A DNA stretch of 64,000 bases from Methylocystis sp. SC2 (GTDB taxonomy: Bacteria > Pseudomonadota > Alphaproteobacteria > Rhizobiales > Beijerinckiaceae). The notes under the pieces were generated by a model, which searched no databases, was not told where the DNA came from, and saw nothing but the letters and a program-made list of their open reading frames with translations. Location of the stretch: NCBI RefSeq assembly GCF_000304315.1, contig NC_018485.1, forward strand, positions 2,202,501 through 2,266,500, given 5' to 3'. Shown one piece after another: positions 48,335 to 57,101 of the stretch (position 1 is the first letter of the stretch; each line of letters opens with the position of its first letter). Both the position numbers and the translations under genes were made by a program.

Positions 48335-50785
48335 TTACCGCAAATCGCTCGCCATAGGGACTGTCTTAGCCGAGGTGAGATCCCAGCTCTTGTCGCGCAG
48401 CGGGTCGAGCGGCGTGCCTTCCGAGGCGTCGAAGGCGCGCGGACGAAGGGGCCGACCGCCGGTCGCGGCCAAAGCCGTGGCGCCCGCCGGCGGCGGGGCG
48501 TCCTGGGCGAGCCGTCCGCCGAGCGCTTCGCCGGGAAGCTCGTCGGAGCCTGCCGTAAGTCCAAGACGCGCCGCGCGGGCCCTCTGTTCGGCGCGCTGCG
48601 CCGGCGAGACCGGATAGGCGGCGATGTCGCCGCCGTCGTCAGGCTCAGCGTCCGGACGATCGCTCGCGACCGTCGTCATGTCCGGATTGAGCCGCTCCTC
48701 CTCACGGGGCGCCGGGCGGCCAACGAGAAGCATCGGATCAAACAGCGTCTTGGCGCGCAGCTGCACGGACTCCTCGGTAAAAAATGGCCGGGCCCGCCTC
48801 AAGGCGGCAAATTCAGCCGCCTGGACCCGCGTGCGGTCGCCATAGCCGCCGAGGAAAAAATCGGCTTCGGCATAAGCGAATTTGCCGAGCCGGTGAGTCG
48901 GGCCGTCGTCCGGCGCCATCGCCCGGTTCGGCGGAAAGTCTTCGTGACTCTCGGCGAGCGTGACGAGACGTCCGATGGGCGCCTGCGTGCGCTTGTCCGG
49001 TTTAGGCGCGGCCGGCGCGGGAACGCCGGGCGTGGCGCGATCAACCGCGCCATCGGTCCTTTCCTTCTCCAGTCGCCGCCAGTTCTGGACGTTGCGCGAA
49101 TGCTGGTCGAGCGATTCGGAGAAGACATGGCCGCCCGTGCCGTCGGCGACAAAATAAAGATCGCGCGTCGGCGCCGGATGCGCGGCGGCTTCGAGCGCCG
49201 CGCGGCCGGGATTGGCGATCGGTCCCGGCGGAAGACCGTCGATGGCGTAGGTGTTGTAAGGCGTCCACTTCTCGATTTCGGTGCGCAGGATCGGCCGGCC
49301 GAGCGTCGCTTTTCCGCCGACGAGGCCGTAGATGATCGTCGGATCGGACTGAAGGCGCATGCCCTTGCGCAGCCGGTTGACGAATACGGCGGCGACGCGC
49401 GGCCGCTCTTCGTCCTTGCCGGTCTCCTTTTCGATGATCGACGCCAGCGTCACCAGTTCGTAGGGCGTGCGCAACGGCAGGTCCGGGGAGCGCTTCGCCC
49501 AGATCGCGTCGAGCGTCTTGCGCTGATCCTCCTGCATCTTCGTGAGGAGACGCGCCCGAGGGTAGCCGCGCGGGAACTTGTATGTCTCGGGCAGCAGAGC
49601 GCCTTCCTTCGGCAAGTCGACGACATCGCCCGCAAGCAGTTCTGCCTCTTTCAGCTTTTGGACAATTTGCTCCGACGTCAGACCTTCCGGAATGGTCACG
49701 CTGTGCATGATCTGGCGGCCCGAGGCGATCTGATTGATCACGTCGCGAAGGCTGATGTTTTTCTTGAAGGCGTATTCGCCGGGCTTCAGCTTCCCGAGCT
49801 TGCCTTCGAGAACGATCCCGAACTGCATGAGCGTCGAATTGGCGATGACGCCTTCGCGCTCGAGTTGGGAGATGATCTCAAGCAAGTCGCTGCGCGGCGG
49901 AATATAGACGACCTTGTCGGCCGCGAGCGGCCCCGGTTCTTTCAGCTTGTGCAGGGCGGCGATGACGCCGAAGACGCCGGCGACAAGCGCGACGAGCACG
50001 AAACTCAGGAAGCCGCTCGCCACTGAAAGCGTTCCTTCGCGGCGCTTACGCTTTTTGGGCGGGGGCGCGGCTTCCGCCTGCTTAGCGCTTTGCCGCGTCG
50101 CGCGCCGCCCGAAGATGCCGCGGGAGGGGGCGTCGGGCCTTTTCGCCGAGGGCTGACCGGGCGATTGAAGCGGGGGCGCTTCAGGTTTGGCTGCGGGCGA
50201 CGGCGGCGGCGCTGTCCTGGACGCTGGCGACGCCGGAGAACGCTTTGCGGTTTCGCCGGGGGGCGCGACGGAGCCGTTTAGCGCGGCCGTTGGCGCCTGC
50301 GCCCGGGGCGGCGGCGCGCTCGCCGGGGCTGGAGCCGCGGGCGGCTGGGAGAGTGGCGATTCGCCCTTTGCCGCGAGGGGCGGCTGGCTTGGGGCGGTCG
50401 GCGGCTTTGGCGCAGACGCCGCCGGGATCGGTTCGATGGTCTGCGGCGGAACCGGCTTGATGCTTTCAGCCGATGGCGGGGCGGGTTGTGTGGGCGGCTC
50501 GGGAAGAGGCGCTTCGGCCTTCGCCGCGGTGGGCGGCTGGCTTGGCGGCTCCGACGCGGATGCGGCCATGGCCGGCTCTTTGGCCGGCGCGGCGTCGGGC
50601 GGCGAAACTTCCGTCGGCGGCGCGCCAGAGTCCTCTGCGGGCGCGTTCAGGGTCGGTTGAACTGTGAGGTCTTCGCCCGGCGGAGCGGCGGCTTCGGCGT
50701 TCTTGACCGACGTCGGCTCGGCCGGCGGCGTCGCTGCAGCGTCTATAGGTTTTCCGGGCGCGTCTTTTTCATCCGCTTCGCTCAT
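48335..50785 (-). CDS. mltG: Endolytic transglycosylase MltG with long disordered extensions
   Basis: 816 residues from ATG 50783-50785; typical MltG is 340-450. Residues 1-225 are Pro/Ala/Glu-rich and cytoplasmic, followed by a basic patch KKRKRREG, one membrane helix (VASGFLSFVLVALVAGVFGVI), a LysM-like region and the YceG domain with the catalytic Glu in LASIIEKETG and the QSDPTIIYGL and NTYAIDGLPPGPIANPG motifs. After the domain a further roughly 190-residue Pro/Arg-rich tail continues to the end. Cleaves nascent glycan strands, setting their length. Sits between fabF and yicC as usual. Confidence 0.94.
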   Translation of the reverse strand: MSEADEKDAPGKPIDAAATPPAEPTSVKNAEAAAPPGEDLTVQPTLNAPAEDSGAPPTEVSPPDAAPAKEPAMAASASEPPSQPPTAAKAEAPLPEPPTQPAPPSAESIKPVPPQTIEPIPAASAPKPPTAPSQPPLAAKGESPLSQPPAAPAPASAPPPRAQAPTAALNGSVAPPGETAKRSPASPASRTAPPPSPAAKPEAPPLQSPGQPSAKRPDAPSRGIFGRRATRQSAKQAEAAPPPKKRKRREGTLSVASGFLSFVLVALVAGVFGVIAALHKLKEPGPLAADKVVYIPPRSDLLEIISQLEREGVIANSTLMQFGIVLEGKLGKLKPGEYAFKKNISLRDVINQIASGRQIMHSVTIPEGLTSEQIVQKLKEAELLAGDVVDLPKEGALLPETYKFPRGYPRARLLTKMQEDQRKTLDAIWAKRSPDLPLRTPYELVTLASIIEKETGKDEERPRVAAVFVNRLRKGMRLQSDPTIIYGLVGGKATLGRPILRTEIEKWTPYNTYAIDGLPPGPIANPGRAALEAAAHPAPTRDLYFVADGTGGHVFSESLDQHSRNVQNWRRLEKERTDGAVDRATPGVPAPAAPKPDKRTQAPIGRLVTLAESHEDFPPNRAMAPDDGPTHRLGKFAYAEADFFLGGYGDRTRVQAAEFAALRRARPFFTEESVQLRAKTLFDPMLLVGRPAPREEERLNPDMTTVASDRPDAEPDDGGDIAAYPVSPAQRAEQRARAARLGLTAGSDELPGEALGGRLAQDAPPPAGATALAATGGRPLRPRAFDASEGTPLDPLRDKSWDLTSAKTVPMASDLR

Positions 50786-50926
50786 CGCAATACGCCCACC
50801 AAACGTCGAAGATCTCACGCCGACTATCGCCCAGCGCTTACACTATGCCTCATTGTGGCGAATTCAGGAAAGCGCCGTTTCTCGGGCTTTGGCGCTTAGC
50901 GAGAATGCGCCGGATGAGCTTCATGC

Positions 50927-52189
50927 TCAGGATGCGCGGCGAAACAGCAGCGAGGCGTTCGTGCCGCCAAACCCGAACGAGTTCGACAAAGCGATGTTGA
51001 TTTCCTTCTCGCGGGCTTTGTGCGGCACGAGGTCGATCGTCGTCGCGACCGAGGGAGCGTCGAGGTTGCGCGTCGGCGGCGCGACATTGTTTTGCATCGC
51101 CAGGATCGAATAGATCGCTTCGACGGCGCCGGCGGCGCCGAGCAGATGGCCGATCGCGGATTTCGTCGACGACATGGCGAGCTTGGGTTCGACGTTGCCG
51201 AGAAGACGTTCGACCGCCTTCAGTTCGATCTCGTCGCCGAGCGGCGTCGACGTGCCATGGGCGTTGACATAGTCGATGTCCTCGACCGAAACGCCCGAAC
51301 GCTTCAAAGCCGCCTTCATGCAGCGATAGGCCCCATCGCCGTCGGGCGTCGGCGCGGTGATGTGATAGGCGTCGCCCGACATGCCGTAGCCGATGAGTTC
51401 GGCGTAGATCTTCGCGCCGCGCGCCTTGGCGTGCTCATATTCCTCGAGCACGACGCAGCCGGCGCCTTCGCCAAGCACGAAGCCGTCGCGGTCCTTGTCA
51501 TAGGGCCGGGAGGCGGCGTCGGGGCGATCGTTGAATCCGGTCGACAGCGCGCGGCAGGCGGCGAAGCCGGCGACGCCAATGCGATTGACGGGCGATTCGG
51601 CGCCGCCGGCGACCATCACGTCGGCGTCGCCCATCGCGATGATGCGCCCCGCGTCGCCGATGGCGTGCGTGCCGGTGGCGCAGGCCGTCACCACCGCATG
51701 ATTGGGGCCCTTCAGGCCATGCATGATGGAGACATAGCCCGCCACGAGATTGATGATTCTGCCCGAGACGAAGAACGGCGACACGCGGCGCGGCCCCTTC
51801 TCCCTCAACGTGACGGAGGTTTCGTAGATGCCGCCGAGGCCGCCGATGCCGGAGCCGATCAGAACGCCGGTCGATTCCTGCTTCTCGGGGGTGTCGGCGA
51901 CCCAGCCGGAGTCTTTCAGCGCCTGCGTCGCCGCGCTCGCGCCATAGATGATGAAATCATCGACCTTGCGCTGCTCTTTGGGATCGAACCAGTCGTCAGG
52001 ATTGAACGTGCCGTCCTTGCCGTCGCCGCGCGGCACGACCGCCGCGATCTGGCACGCGAGATCGGAGGCCTCGAATGTGTCGATGCGTTTGAAGCCGCAT
52101 TCTCCCGCGGCGAGACGGCGCCAATTGGCGTCAACGCCGCAGCCCAAAGGAGATACGACGCCAAGACCGGTGACGACCACCCTGCGCAT
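50927..52189 (-). CDS. fabF: 3-oxoacyl-[ACP] synthase II
   Basis: 420 residues. Thiolase-fold condensing enzyme with Cys-His-His: VVTACATGTHAIGDA, VNAHGTSTPLGD and SSTKSAIGHLLGAAG. Elongates acyl-ACP with malonyl-ACP. Separated by 93 bp from acpP upstream. Confidence 0.97.
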   Translation of the reverse strand: MRRVVVTGLGVVSPLGCGVDANWRRLAAGECGFKRIDTFEASDLACQIAAVVPRGDGKDGTFNPDDWFDPKEQRKVDDFIIYGASAATQALKDSGWVADTPEKQESTGVLIGSGIGGLGGIYETSVTLREKGPRRVSPFFVSGRIINLVAGYVSIMHGLKGPNHAVVTACATGTHAIGDAGRIIAMGDADVMVAGGAESPVNRIGVAGFAACRALSTGFNDRPDAASRPYDKDRDGFVLGEGAGCVVLEEYEHAKARGAKIYAELIGYGMSGDAYHITAPTPDGDGAYRCMKAALKRSGVSVEDIDYVNAHGTSTPLGDEIELKAVERLLGNVEPKLAMSSTKSAIGHLLGAAGAVEAIYSILAMQNNVAPPTRNLDAPSVATTIDLVPHKAREKEINIALSNSFGFGGTNASLLFRRAS

Positions 52190-52282
52190 GGCTCTACTCT
52201 CGAACTTTTTCTTGTTGTCGGAATGGCGGCGTCGGCGAAGTCTCGCGAGAGAATTCGCCGCGCGCTTGGATCTTTAAGTTCG

Positions 52283-52522
52283 TCAGGCGGCTTTCGCCTT
52301 TTCCAGGAACTTCACCGCATCGCCCACAGTGAGAATCGTCTCGGCGGCGTCGTCGGGAATCTCGACGCCGAATTCTTCCTCGAAAGCCATGACGAGTTCG
52401 ACGGTATCGAGCGAATCGGCTCCCAGATCGTCGATGAAATTGGCTTTGTCGACGACCTTGTCGGCTTCGACGCCGAGATGCTCGACAACAATCTTTTTCA
52501 CGCGCTCGGCGACATCGCTCAT
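52283..52522 (-). CDS. acpP: Acyl carrier protein
   Basis: 79 residues. Phosphopantetheine attachment Ser in [21 protein letters not shown]; acidic four-helix protein. Carries growing acyl chains for FabG, FabF and the rest. The 298-bp gap to fabG (52523-52820) probably contains its own promoter, giving the high expression typical of ACP; no other feature was seen there. Confidence 0.98.
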   Translation of the reverse strand: MSDVAERVKKIVVEHLGVEADKVVDKANFIDDLGADSLDTVELVMAFEEEFGVEIPDDAAETILTVGDAVKFLEKAKAA

Positions 52523-52820
52523 CTTCTTTGATCCCTGTCTGCGTTTGGCGCCTCACGCGCCGTGTGGCGATTTAGAGCAGGCCTGCTGGCGCGCTCCATG
52601 ATCGCCCTTCATCCCTTGTAACGTGCAATCGCGCGCCGATCGCCCTGATGTCCGCAAGACGCCTTGGCGGCTTGCTTTCCGGGTTGAAATCGCGGCGACG
52701 CCGCCCCTCAGCGGCGAGGTCTGGTAGCATACTTCCCAGAGCATGGCGAGAGGCGCCCCCGCGTTCTCACGGACGCGGCGAAACGTCGCCGCGACGCGTT
52801 TTCCAGGGGATTCGCCGCTC

Positions 52821-53558
52821 CTAGATCATGGCCATGCCGCCATTGACGTGCAGGGTCTGGCCGGTGACGTAGCCCGCCTCGGCGCTCGCCAGAAAGACGC
52901 AGGCGGCGGCGACGTCGGCGCCGGTCCCGAGCCTGCCGGCGGGCACCATGCGCAGGATCGCTTCCTTCTGGGCGTCGGTCAGCGCGTCGGTCATCGGGCT
53001 CTCGATGAAGCCCGGCGCGACGCAATTGACCGTCACCCCGCGCGAGGCGACCTCGGCGGCCAGCGACTTCGACATGCCGATCATGCCGGCCTTGGCGGCG
53101 GCGTAATTGCCCTGCCCGGGATTGCCGGTCACGCCGACGACCGAAGTGATCTGGATGATCCGGCCGAAGCGCTTTTTCATCATCCCGCGCAGCGCCGCGC
53201 GCGACAGGCGAAACGCCGACGTGAGGTTGACGTTGATGACGGCGTCCCAATCCTCGTCCTTGAGGCGCATGAACAGCATGTCGCGGGTGATGCCGGCGTT
53301 GTTGACGAGAATGTCCAATCCGCCCATCGCCGCCTCCGCCGCCGGGACGAGCTTCTCGGTCTCGTCCTTTTGCGAAAGATTGCAGGGCAGAATATGCGTG
53401 CGGCCGCTCAATTCGCCGGCAAGCGCCTCGAGCGCCTCCTGCCGCGTGCCGGAAAGCGCCACGGTCGCGCCGGCGGCGTGAAGCGCGCGCGCGATCGCCG
53501 CGCCGATTCCGCCGCTCGCGCCCGTGACCAGCGCAGCCTTGCCGTTAAGATCAAACAT
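52821..53558 (-). CDS. fabG: 3-oxoacyl-[ACP] reductase
   Basis: 245 residues. SDR motifs TGASGGIGAAIA, NNAG, catalytic Ser and YAAAKAG, and the end GQTLHVNGGMAMI. NADPH-dependent reduction of 3-oxoacyl-ACP. In most relatives fabD lies immediately upstream; here 1.4 kb with a porin gene on the other strand separates them. Confidence 0.97.
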   Translation of the reverse strand: MFDLNGKAALVTGASGGIGAAIARALHAAGATVALSGTRQEALEALAGELSGRTHILPCNLSQKDETEKLVPAAEAAMGGLDILVNNAGITRDMLFMRLKDEDWDAVINVNLTSAFRLSRAALRGMMKKRFGRIIQITSVVGVTGNPGQGNYAAAKAGMIGMSKSLAAEVASRGVTVNCVAPGFIESPMTDALTDAQKEAILRMVPAGRLGTGADVAAACVFLASAEAGYVTGQTLHVNGGMAMI

Positions 53559-53981
53559 ATTTTCCTCTCCTCCCCAGCGCCATCGGCGCGAGCTTTATAG
53601 CTCAGTTCGGGGGAGTGGGCTTTTTTCCGCCGCGGTTCAACTTCAAACGACCGCCTCCCGACGGCGGACGCCGCCGACGCCGGTCGGATATTGGGGTGAA
53701 AGTGGGCGCCCATCCGGCTTCGTTTCGCAAGCGACGGATTCAAGACTGAAATGCTCGACGAGGCATCGGAATCGGCCTCAAATTTCATTGTGGCGCAACT
53801 GCAACAGTCGAAATCTTTTGGGTCTTTTCGGCCCGATTTTACCTTCTGTTTGTTGTTTCCCGCGTGAAATTTGCGCACAGTCCGCCGTGCTTGGGGGTCA
53901 GCGTCCTTAAACGTCCGAGAGAGTCACGGGACTGACGCGCACCTATTAATTCTAAGTTGGCTCGAAATGAAGGATAGAGAG
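53559..53981. other. Divergent intergenic region between fabG and a porin gene
   Basis: 423 bp with no convincing gene. AT-rich stretches at 53790-53870 (AAATCTTTTGGGTCTTTTC, TTTTACCTTCTGTTTGTTGTTTCC) probably carry the porin promoter reading rightward; fabG must have a promoter reading leftward. No palindromic operator stands out. Confidence 0.45.
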
Positions 53982-54755
53982 ATGAAGACAGCGATCTCGG
54001 CCCTGGCTCTGGCGACGGCGCTTTTCGCCGGCGCCGCGAACGCCGCCGATCTACCCTCCCACAAGGCTCCTCCGCCGTACATTCCCCCGCCGCCGATCAT
54101 GACCTGGACCGGGTTCTACGCCGGTCTTAACCTCGGCGGTGGCTTCTACGCCAGCAATTCCTCCAATCAGGGCTGGAACTGGGGCTGGAACAACGGCAAC
54201 AACAACACCGGCGGTGTCATCGGCGGCGGTCAGCTCGGCTATAACTTCCAGGTTACGCCGATGTTCGTTGTCGGCGCCGAAACCGACTTCCAGGGCACCA
54301 GCCTTGGTTCGGGCGGCGGCAACAACAACAACTGGTGGCTGTTTGGCGGTTTCGGCGGCGGCGGCGCTTCGGCGCGTCTGAACTGGTTCGGCACCGTTCG
54401 CGGCCGCATCGGCATCACCCTGCTGAGCCCGCAACTGTTGGTCTACGGCACGGGCGGCTTCGCCTATGGCGAAGTGCAGCGCAATGGCTGGTGGAACCAG
54501 AACAGCGCCGTGCAGACGGGCTGGACCGCTGGCGGCGGCGCCGAGTGGATGTTCTTCCCGAACTGGTCCGCGAAGGTCGAGTATCTGTATACGCAGATCA
54601 GCGGCACCGGGAACAACAACAACTGGCTGTGGGCGTTCAACCCGGGTTGGGGCCTCAACAGCACCAACAACCGCACGCGCTTCCACACGATCCGCGCGGG
54701 CATCAACTATCACTTCAACTTCGGCTCCCCGGCGCCGGTGTTGGCCAAGTACTAA
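53982..54755 (+). CDS. Omp25/RopB-type outer-membrane beta-barrel protein
   Basis: 257 residues from ATG 53982 with an AGGA-rich site upstream. Signal peptide 1-21 (ALATALFAGAANA|ADLPSHK). Barrel strands TWTGFYAGLNLGGGFYA, GGVIGGGQLGYNFQV, GTVRGRIGITLL, YGTGGFAYGEV, GGGAEWMFFPNWSAKVEYLY and the end strand RAGINYHF, then FGSPAPVLAKY. Unusually rich in Asn and Trp (NNGNNNTGG, GGGNNNNWWLF). Abundant Rhizobiales outer-membrane structural proteins of this type are related to the first half of the protein at 38212. Placed opposite to the fab genes. Confidence 0.92.
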   Translation: MKTAISALALATALFAGAANAADLPSHKAPPPYIPPPPIMTWTGFYAGLNLGGGFYASNSSNQGWNWGWNNGNNNTGGVIGGGQLGYNFQVTPMFVVGAETDFQGTSLGSGGGNNNNWWLFGGFGGGGASARLNWFGTVRGRIGITLLSPQLLVYGTGGFAYGEVQRNGWWNQNSAVQTGWTAGGGAEWMFFPNWSAKVEYLYTQISGTGNNNNWLWAFNPGWGLNSTNNRTRFHTIRAGINYHFNFGSPAPVLAKY

Positions 54756-54787
54756 TCTTACCGATCGGCCTGACGGTCGAGAGAATG

Positions 54788-54819
54788 GGCCCGGTCCTCG
54801 CGACCGGGCCTTTTCTTTT
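54788..54819 (+). terminator. Terminator of the porin gene
   Basis: GGCCCGGTC (54788-54796), 5-nt loop, GACCGGGCC (54802-54810), then TTTTCTTTT. A 9-bp perfect stem with a U-rich tail 33 bp after the stop. Confidence 0.92.
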
Positions 54820-54849
54820 GGCGCTTCCGTTTCTCTTCCGCGCCTCTTG

Positions 54850-54943
54850 AGCAGGTTCCGAAAAAGTTGACCGACGTTTTCGATGGTTTCGATTTTGAGC
54901 GATTCCTATTGATCACATGATCCGATGTGATCGGGAATCGCTC
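54850..54943. repeat. RIME-like palindromic intergenic repeat next to fabD
   Basis: Begins GAGCAGGTTCCGAAAAAGTTG and contains dyads GAGCGATTCC / GGAATCGCTC (54897-54943) and GATCACAT-GATCCG-ATGTGATC inside. Elements starting GGTTCCGAAAAAG with such arms are common in rhizobial genomes (RIME class). It abuts the fabD stop codon, whose CTA is its last base. Confidence 0.75.
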
Positions 54944-55890
54944 TAGGTGAAGCTGCGGTAGGAGTCGAAATCGGCCGGCGCGCCGACCGAAATGCCGGCG
55001 GCCTGCGGCGCGATCCGCTTCAACAGCCCCGCGAGAACCTTGCCCGAGCCGCATTCGACGAATTTCGTCGCGCCCTGACTCGCCATATAGGCCACGCATT
55101 CGCGCCAGCGCACCGCGCCGGTGACCTGCTCGACGAGCAGTCGGCGAATCGCCTCCGGATCCCGCGTCGGCTCCGCCGTCACATTGGCGACGAGCGGCGC
55201 GCACGGGGCGCTGATCGCCGCTCCGGCGAGCGCCTCGCGCATGGCGTCGGCGGCAGGCTGCATCAAGGCGCAATGGAAGGGCGCGGAGACCGGCAACAGC
55301 ATCGCGCGCCGGATCCCCTTCTCTTTGGCGACGTCGATCGCTTTCTCGACGGCCGCCTTGGCGCCCGAAATCACCACCTGGCCGCCGCCATTGTCGTTGG
55401 CGACCTGACAGACGCCTTTCGCCGTCGCCGCCGCCTCCTCGGCGATGACGCGCGCTTGATCAAGGTCGGCGCCGAGCAGCGCCGCCATGGCGCCTTCACC
55501 GACAGGGACCGCCTTCTGCATGGCGTCGCCGCGAATCCGCAGGAGCCGCGCCGTATCCGAAATCGTCAGCGCGCCCGCGGCCGCGAGAGCGGAATATTCG
55601 CCGAGCGAATGGCCGGCGACGAAGCCCGCCTCGCGTGCGAGATCGAGCCCGCATTCGGCTTCCAGCGCCCGAATCGCGGCGAGCGACGCCGCCATCAGCG
55701 CCGGCTGGGCGTTGGCGGTGAGCGTCAGTTCCGATTCGGGGCCTTCGAACATCAGTTTCGAGAGCGGCTGCGACAGCGCGTCGTCAACCTCGGCGAAAAC
55801 CGCGCGCGACGACGCAAAAGCGTCGTAAAGCGCCTTGCCCATGCCGACCGCCTGAGATCCCTGACCTGGAAAAATGAAAGCCTTAACCAT
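54943..55890 (-). CDS. fabD: Malonyl-CoA:ACP transacylase
   Basis: 315 residues. FPGQGSQAVGMG at the N-terminus, nucleophile motif GHSLGEYSAL, and the catalytic His in APFHCALM. Transfers malonyl from CoA to ACP. The TAG stop adjoins a dispersed repeat. Separated from fabG by a porin gene on the other strand, so it is probably a separate transcript here. Confidence 0.96.
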   Translation of the reverse strand: MVKAFIFPGQGSQAVGMGKALYDAFASSRAVFAEVDDALSQPLSKLMFEGPESELTLTANAQPALMAASLAAIRALEAECGLDLAREAGFVAGHSLGEYSALAAAGALTISDTARLLRIRGDAMQKAVPVGEGAMAALLGADLDQARVIAEEAAATAKGVCQVANDNGGGQVVISGAKAAVEKAIDVAKEKGIRRAMLLPVSAPFHCALMQPAADAMREALAGAAISAPCAPLVANVTAEPTRDPEAIRRLLVEQVTGAVRWRECVAYMASQGATKFVECGSGKVLAGLLKRIAPQAAGISVGAPADFDSYRSFT

Positions 55891-55991
55891 GCGTAACCGT
55901 CCCTGCTTATTATTGTTTGGGTCGCCGCGTGTGGCGCCGGGGGGTTCGCTGTGTCAAGTTGGTGACGTCGAAAAGCGGGCGGGAGCGGGAG

Positions 55992-56567
55992 ATGAGCCAA
56001 TGGACATGCGGCGGCGACGCCGGCCGCTTCAATCGGCGCGCCGCGCTGGCGACGATGGGCGCAGGTTTTGGGTTAGCCTTTGGCGCCGCGCCGGCGCAGG
56101 GCCATGCCAAGCGCGCGCCGATCCGGCCGGAAGACGAAGGCTTTATGCGGATGGCGATCGCGGAAGCCGCCAAGGGCGACTTTCCCTTTGGCGCCGTGAT
56201 CGTGCGCGACGGCAAAGTCGTCTCGACGGGGCGCAATCTCGGCGTCACGAACAATGATCCGACCGCGCATGGCGAGATGGTGGCGATCCGCCGCTTCGTC
56301 GCCGACAATCCGGCCAAGGATCTCAAGGGCGCGACGCTTTACACGTCGGGCGAGCCCTGCCCGATGTGCATGGGCGCCATCGTCTGGTGCGGCATGGGGC
56401 GCGTCGTCTACGCCGCGTCGATCGCGCAGCTTGAGACGCGAATCGGCCAGATCATGATCACGAGCAAAGCCGTGGCGCAGGCCGCGCCCTTTCTGACCGT
56501 CGCCATCACCGGCGGCGTGCTGGCGACGGAGGCGCTCGCGCTGTTCGACAAGAAAAGCGGCCGCTAG
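55992..56567 (+). CDS. Tat-exported nucleoside deaminase-fold protein
   Basis: 191 residues from ATG 55992 with GGGAG upstream. The N-terminus has a twin-arginine signal (FNRRAALATMGAGFGLAFGAAPAQG). The rest is a cytidine/guanine deaminase domain: AEAAKGDFPFGAVIVRDG, zinc site HGE in PTAHGEMVAI and PCPMC in SGEPCPMCMGAIVWCG. Such enzymes (GuaD/TadA-like) are normally cytoplasmic, so export is notable. Substrate unknown (guanine, cytosine or other). Divergent from fabD. Confidence 0.85.
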   Translation: MSQWTCGGDAGRFNRRAALATMGAGFGLAFGAAPAQGHAKRAPIRPEDEGFMRMAIAEAAKGDFPFGAVIVRDGKVVSTGRNLGVTNNDPTAHGEMVAIRRFVADNPAKDLKGATLYTSGEPCPMCMGAIVWCGMGRVVYAASIAQLETRIGQIMITSKAVAQAAPFLTVAITGGVLATEALALFDKKSGR

Positions 56568-56596
56568 CGCGGCGTTTTAACGTTCCGGCGCTACGC

Positions 56597-56627
56597 TGAG
56601 ACCCCTCTTCTTGGAAGAGGGGTCTCA
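56597..56627. terminator. Perfect hairpin between convergent genes
   Basis: TGAGACCCCTCTTC (56597-56610), loop TTG, GAAGAGGGGTCTCA (56614-56627): a 14-bp perfect dyad. No clear T-run on either side, so it is a weak or Rho-independent-like terminator for the deaminase and the opposing small gene. Confidence 0.65.
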
Positions 56628-56690
56628 GGTTTGGAATGGAGATGGGTGTTTCGCTGTCTGTCAGGAACGGGCAGGACACGGCAAGGGCGA

Positions 56691-56906
56691 TTATGAGCCC
56701 TTGCCCCATCTGCGCTTCTGCTTGAGGCAGCCGTTGCCGAACGTGCCCCAGGACGCGGGGTTCTTCTTGCCGCAGCGCCACGAGAGGGCGGCGTTTTCGA
56801 CAGAGTCGCCCGGCGCCTTCAATGAAGCGTCCATCGGCGCGGCGTTCGCGTCGACGCTCAAAGCGCCGGCCGCAATGGCGGCGGCGAGTAACAATGCGGT
56901 CTTCAT
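56691..56906 (-). CDS. Small secreted Cys/Lys-rich protein, uncharacterised
   Basis: 71 residues from ATG 56904-56906, with GGAG upstream. Signal peptide 1-22 (ALLLAAAIAAGALSVDANA|AP), mature part DASLKAPGDSVENAALSWRC and a basic tail ASWGTFGNGCLKQKRRWGKGS with two cysteines. No family recognised. Lies 195 bp downstream of the SOUL gene on the same strand; that gap (56907-57101) shows nothing else. Confidence 0.65.
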   Translation of the reverse strand: MKTALLLAAAIAAGALSVDANAAPMDASLKAPGDSVENAALSWRCGKKNPASWGTFGNGCLKQKRRWGKGS

Positions 56907-57101
56907 GAAATGTCTCCAAAAATGAGGTCCCAATAACGTTTGCGGCGAACGCGAAGGCTCTCCGCATACGCTTGTCTTGCGATTGCAAGACGAGGCGACC
57001 TTACGACTCGAAAGCGCGGACGAACGTGCGGCGGCGCACGGGGCCGCGCATGGCGATTCTTCGGCGGCGCGAGGCGTCGGCGAAGATGTCTGCAGGAGCG
57101 C

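Noticed and set aside
47960..50026. 688-codon plus-strand reading frame
   Set aside because: Antisense to yicC and mltG; composition is Arg/Gly-rich shadow.
51020..52531. 503-codon plus-strand reading frame
   Set aside because: Antisense to fabF and acpP, both certain.
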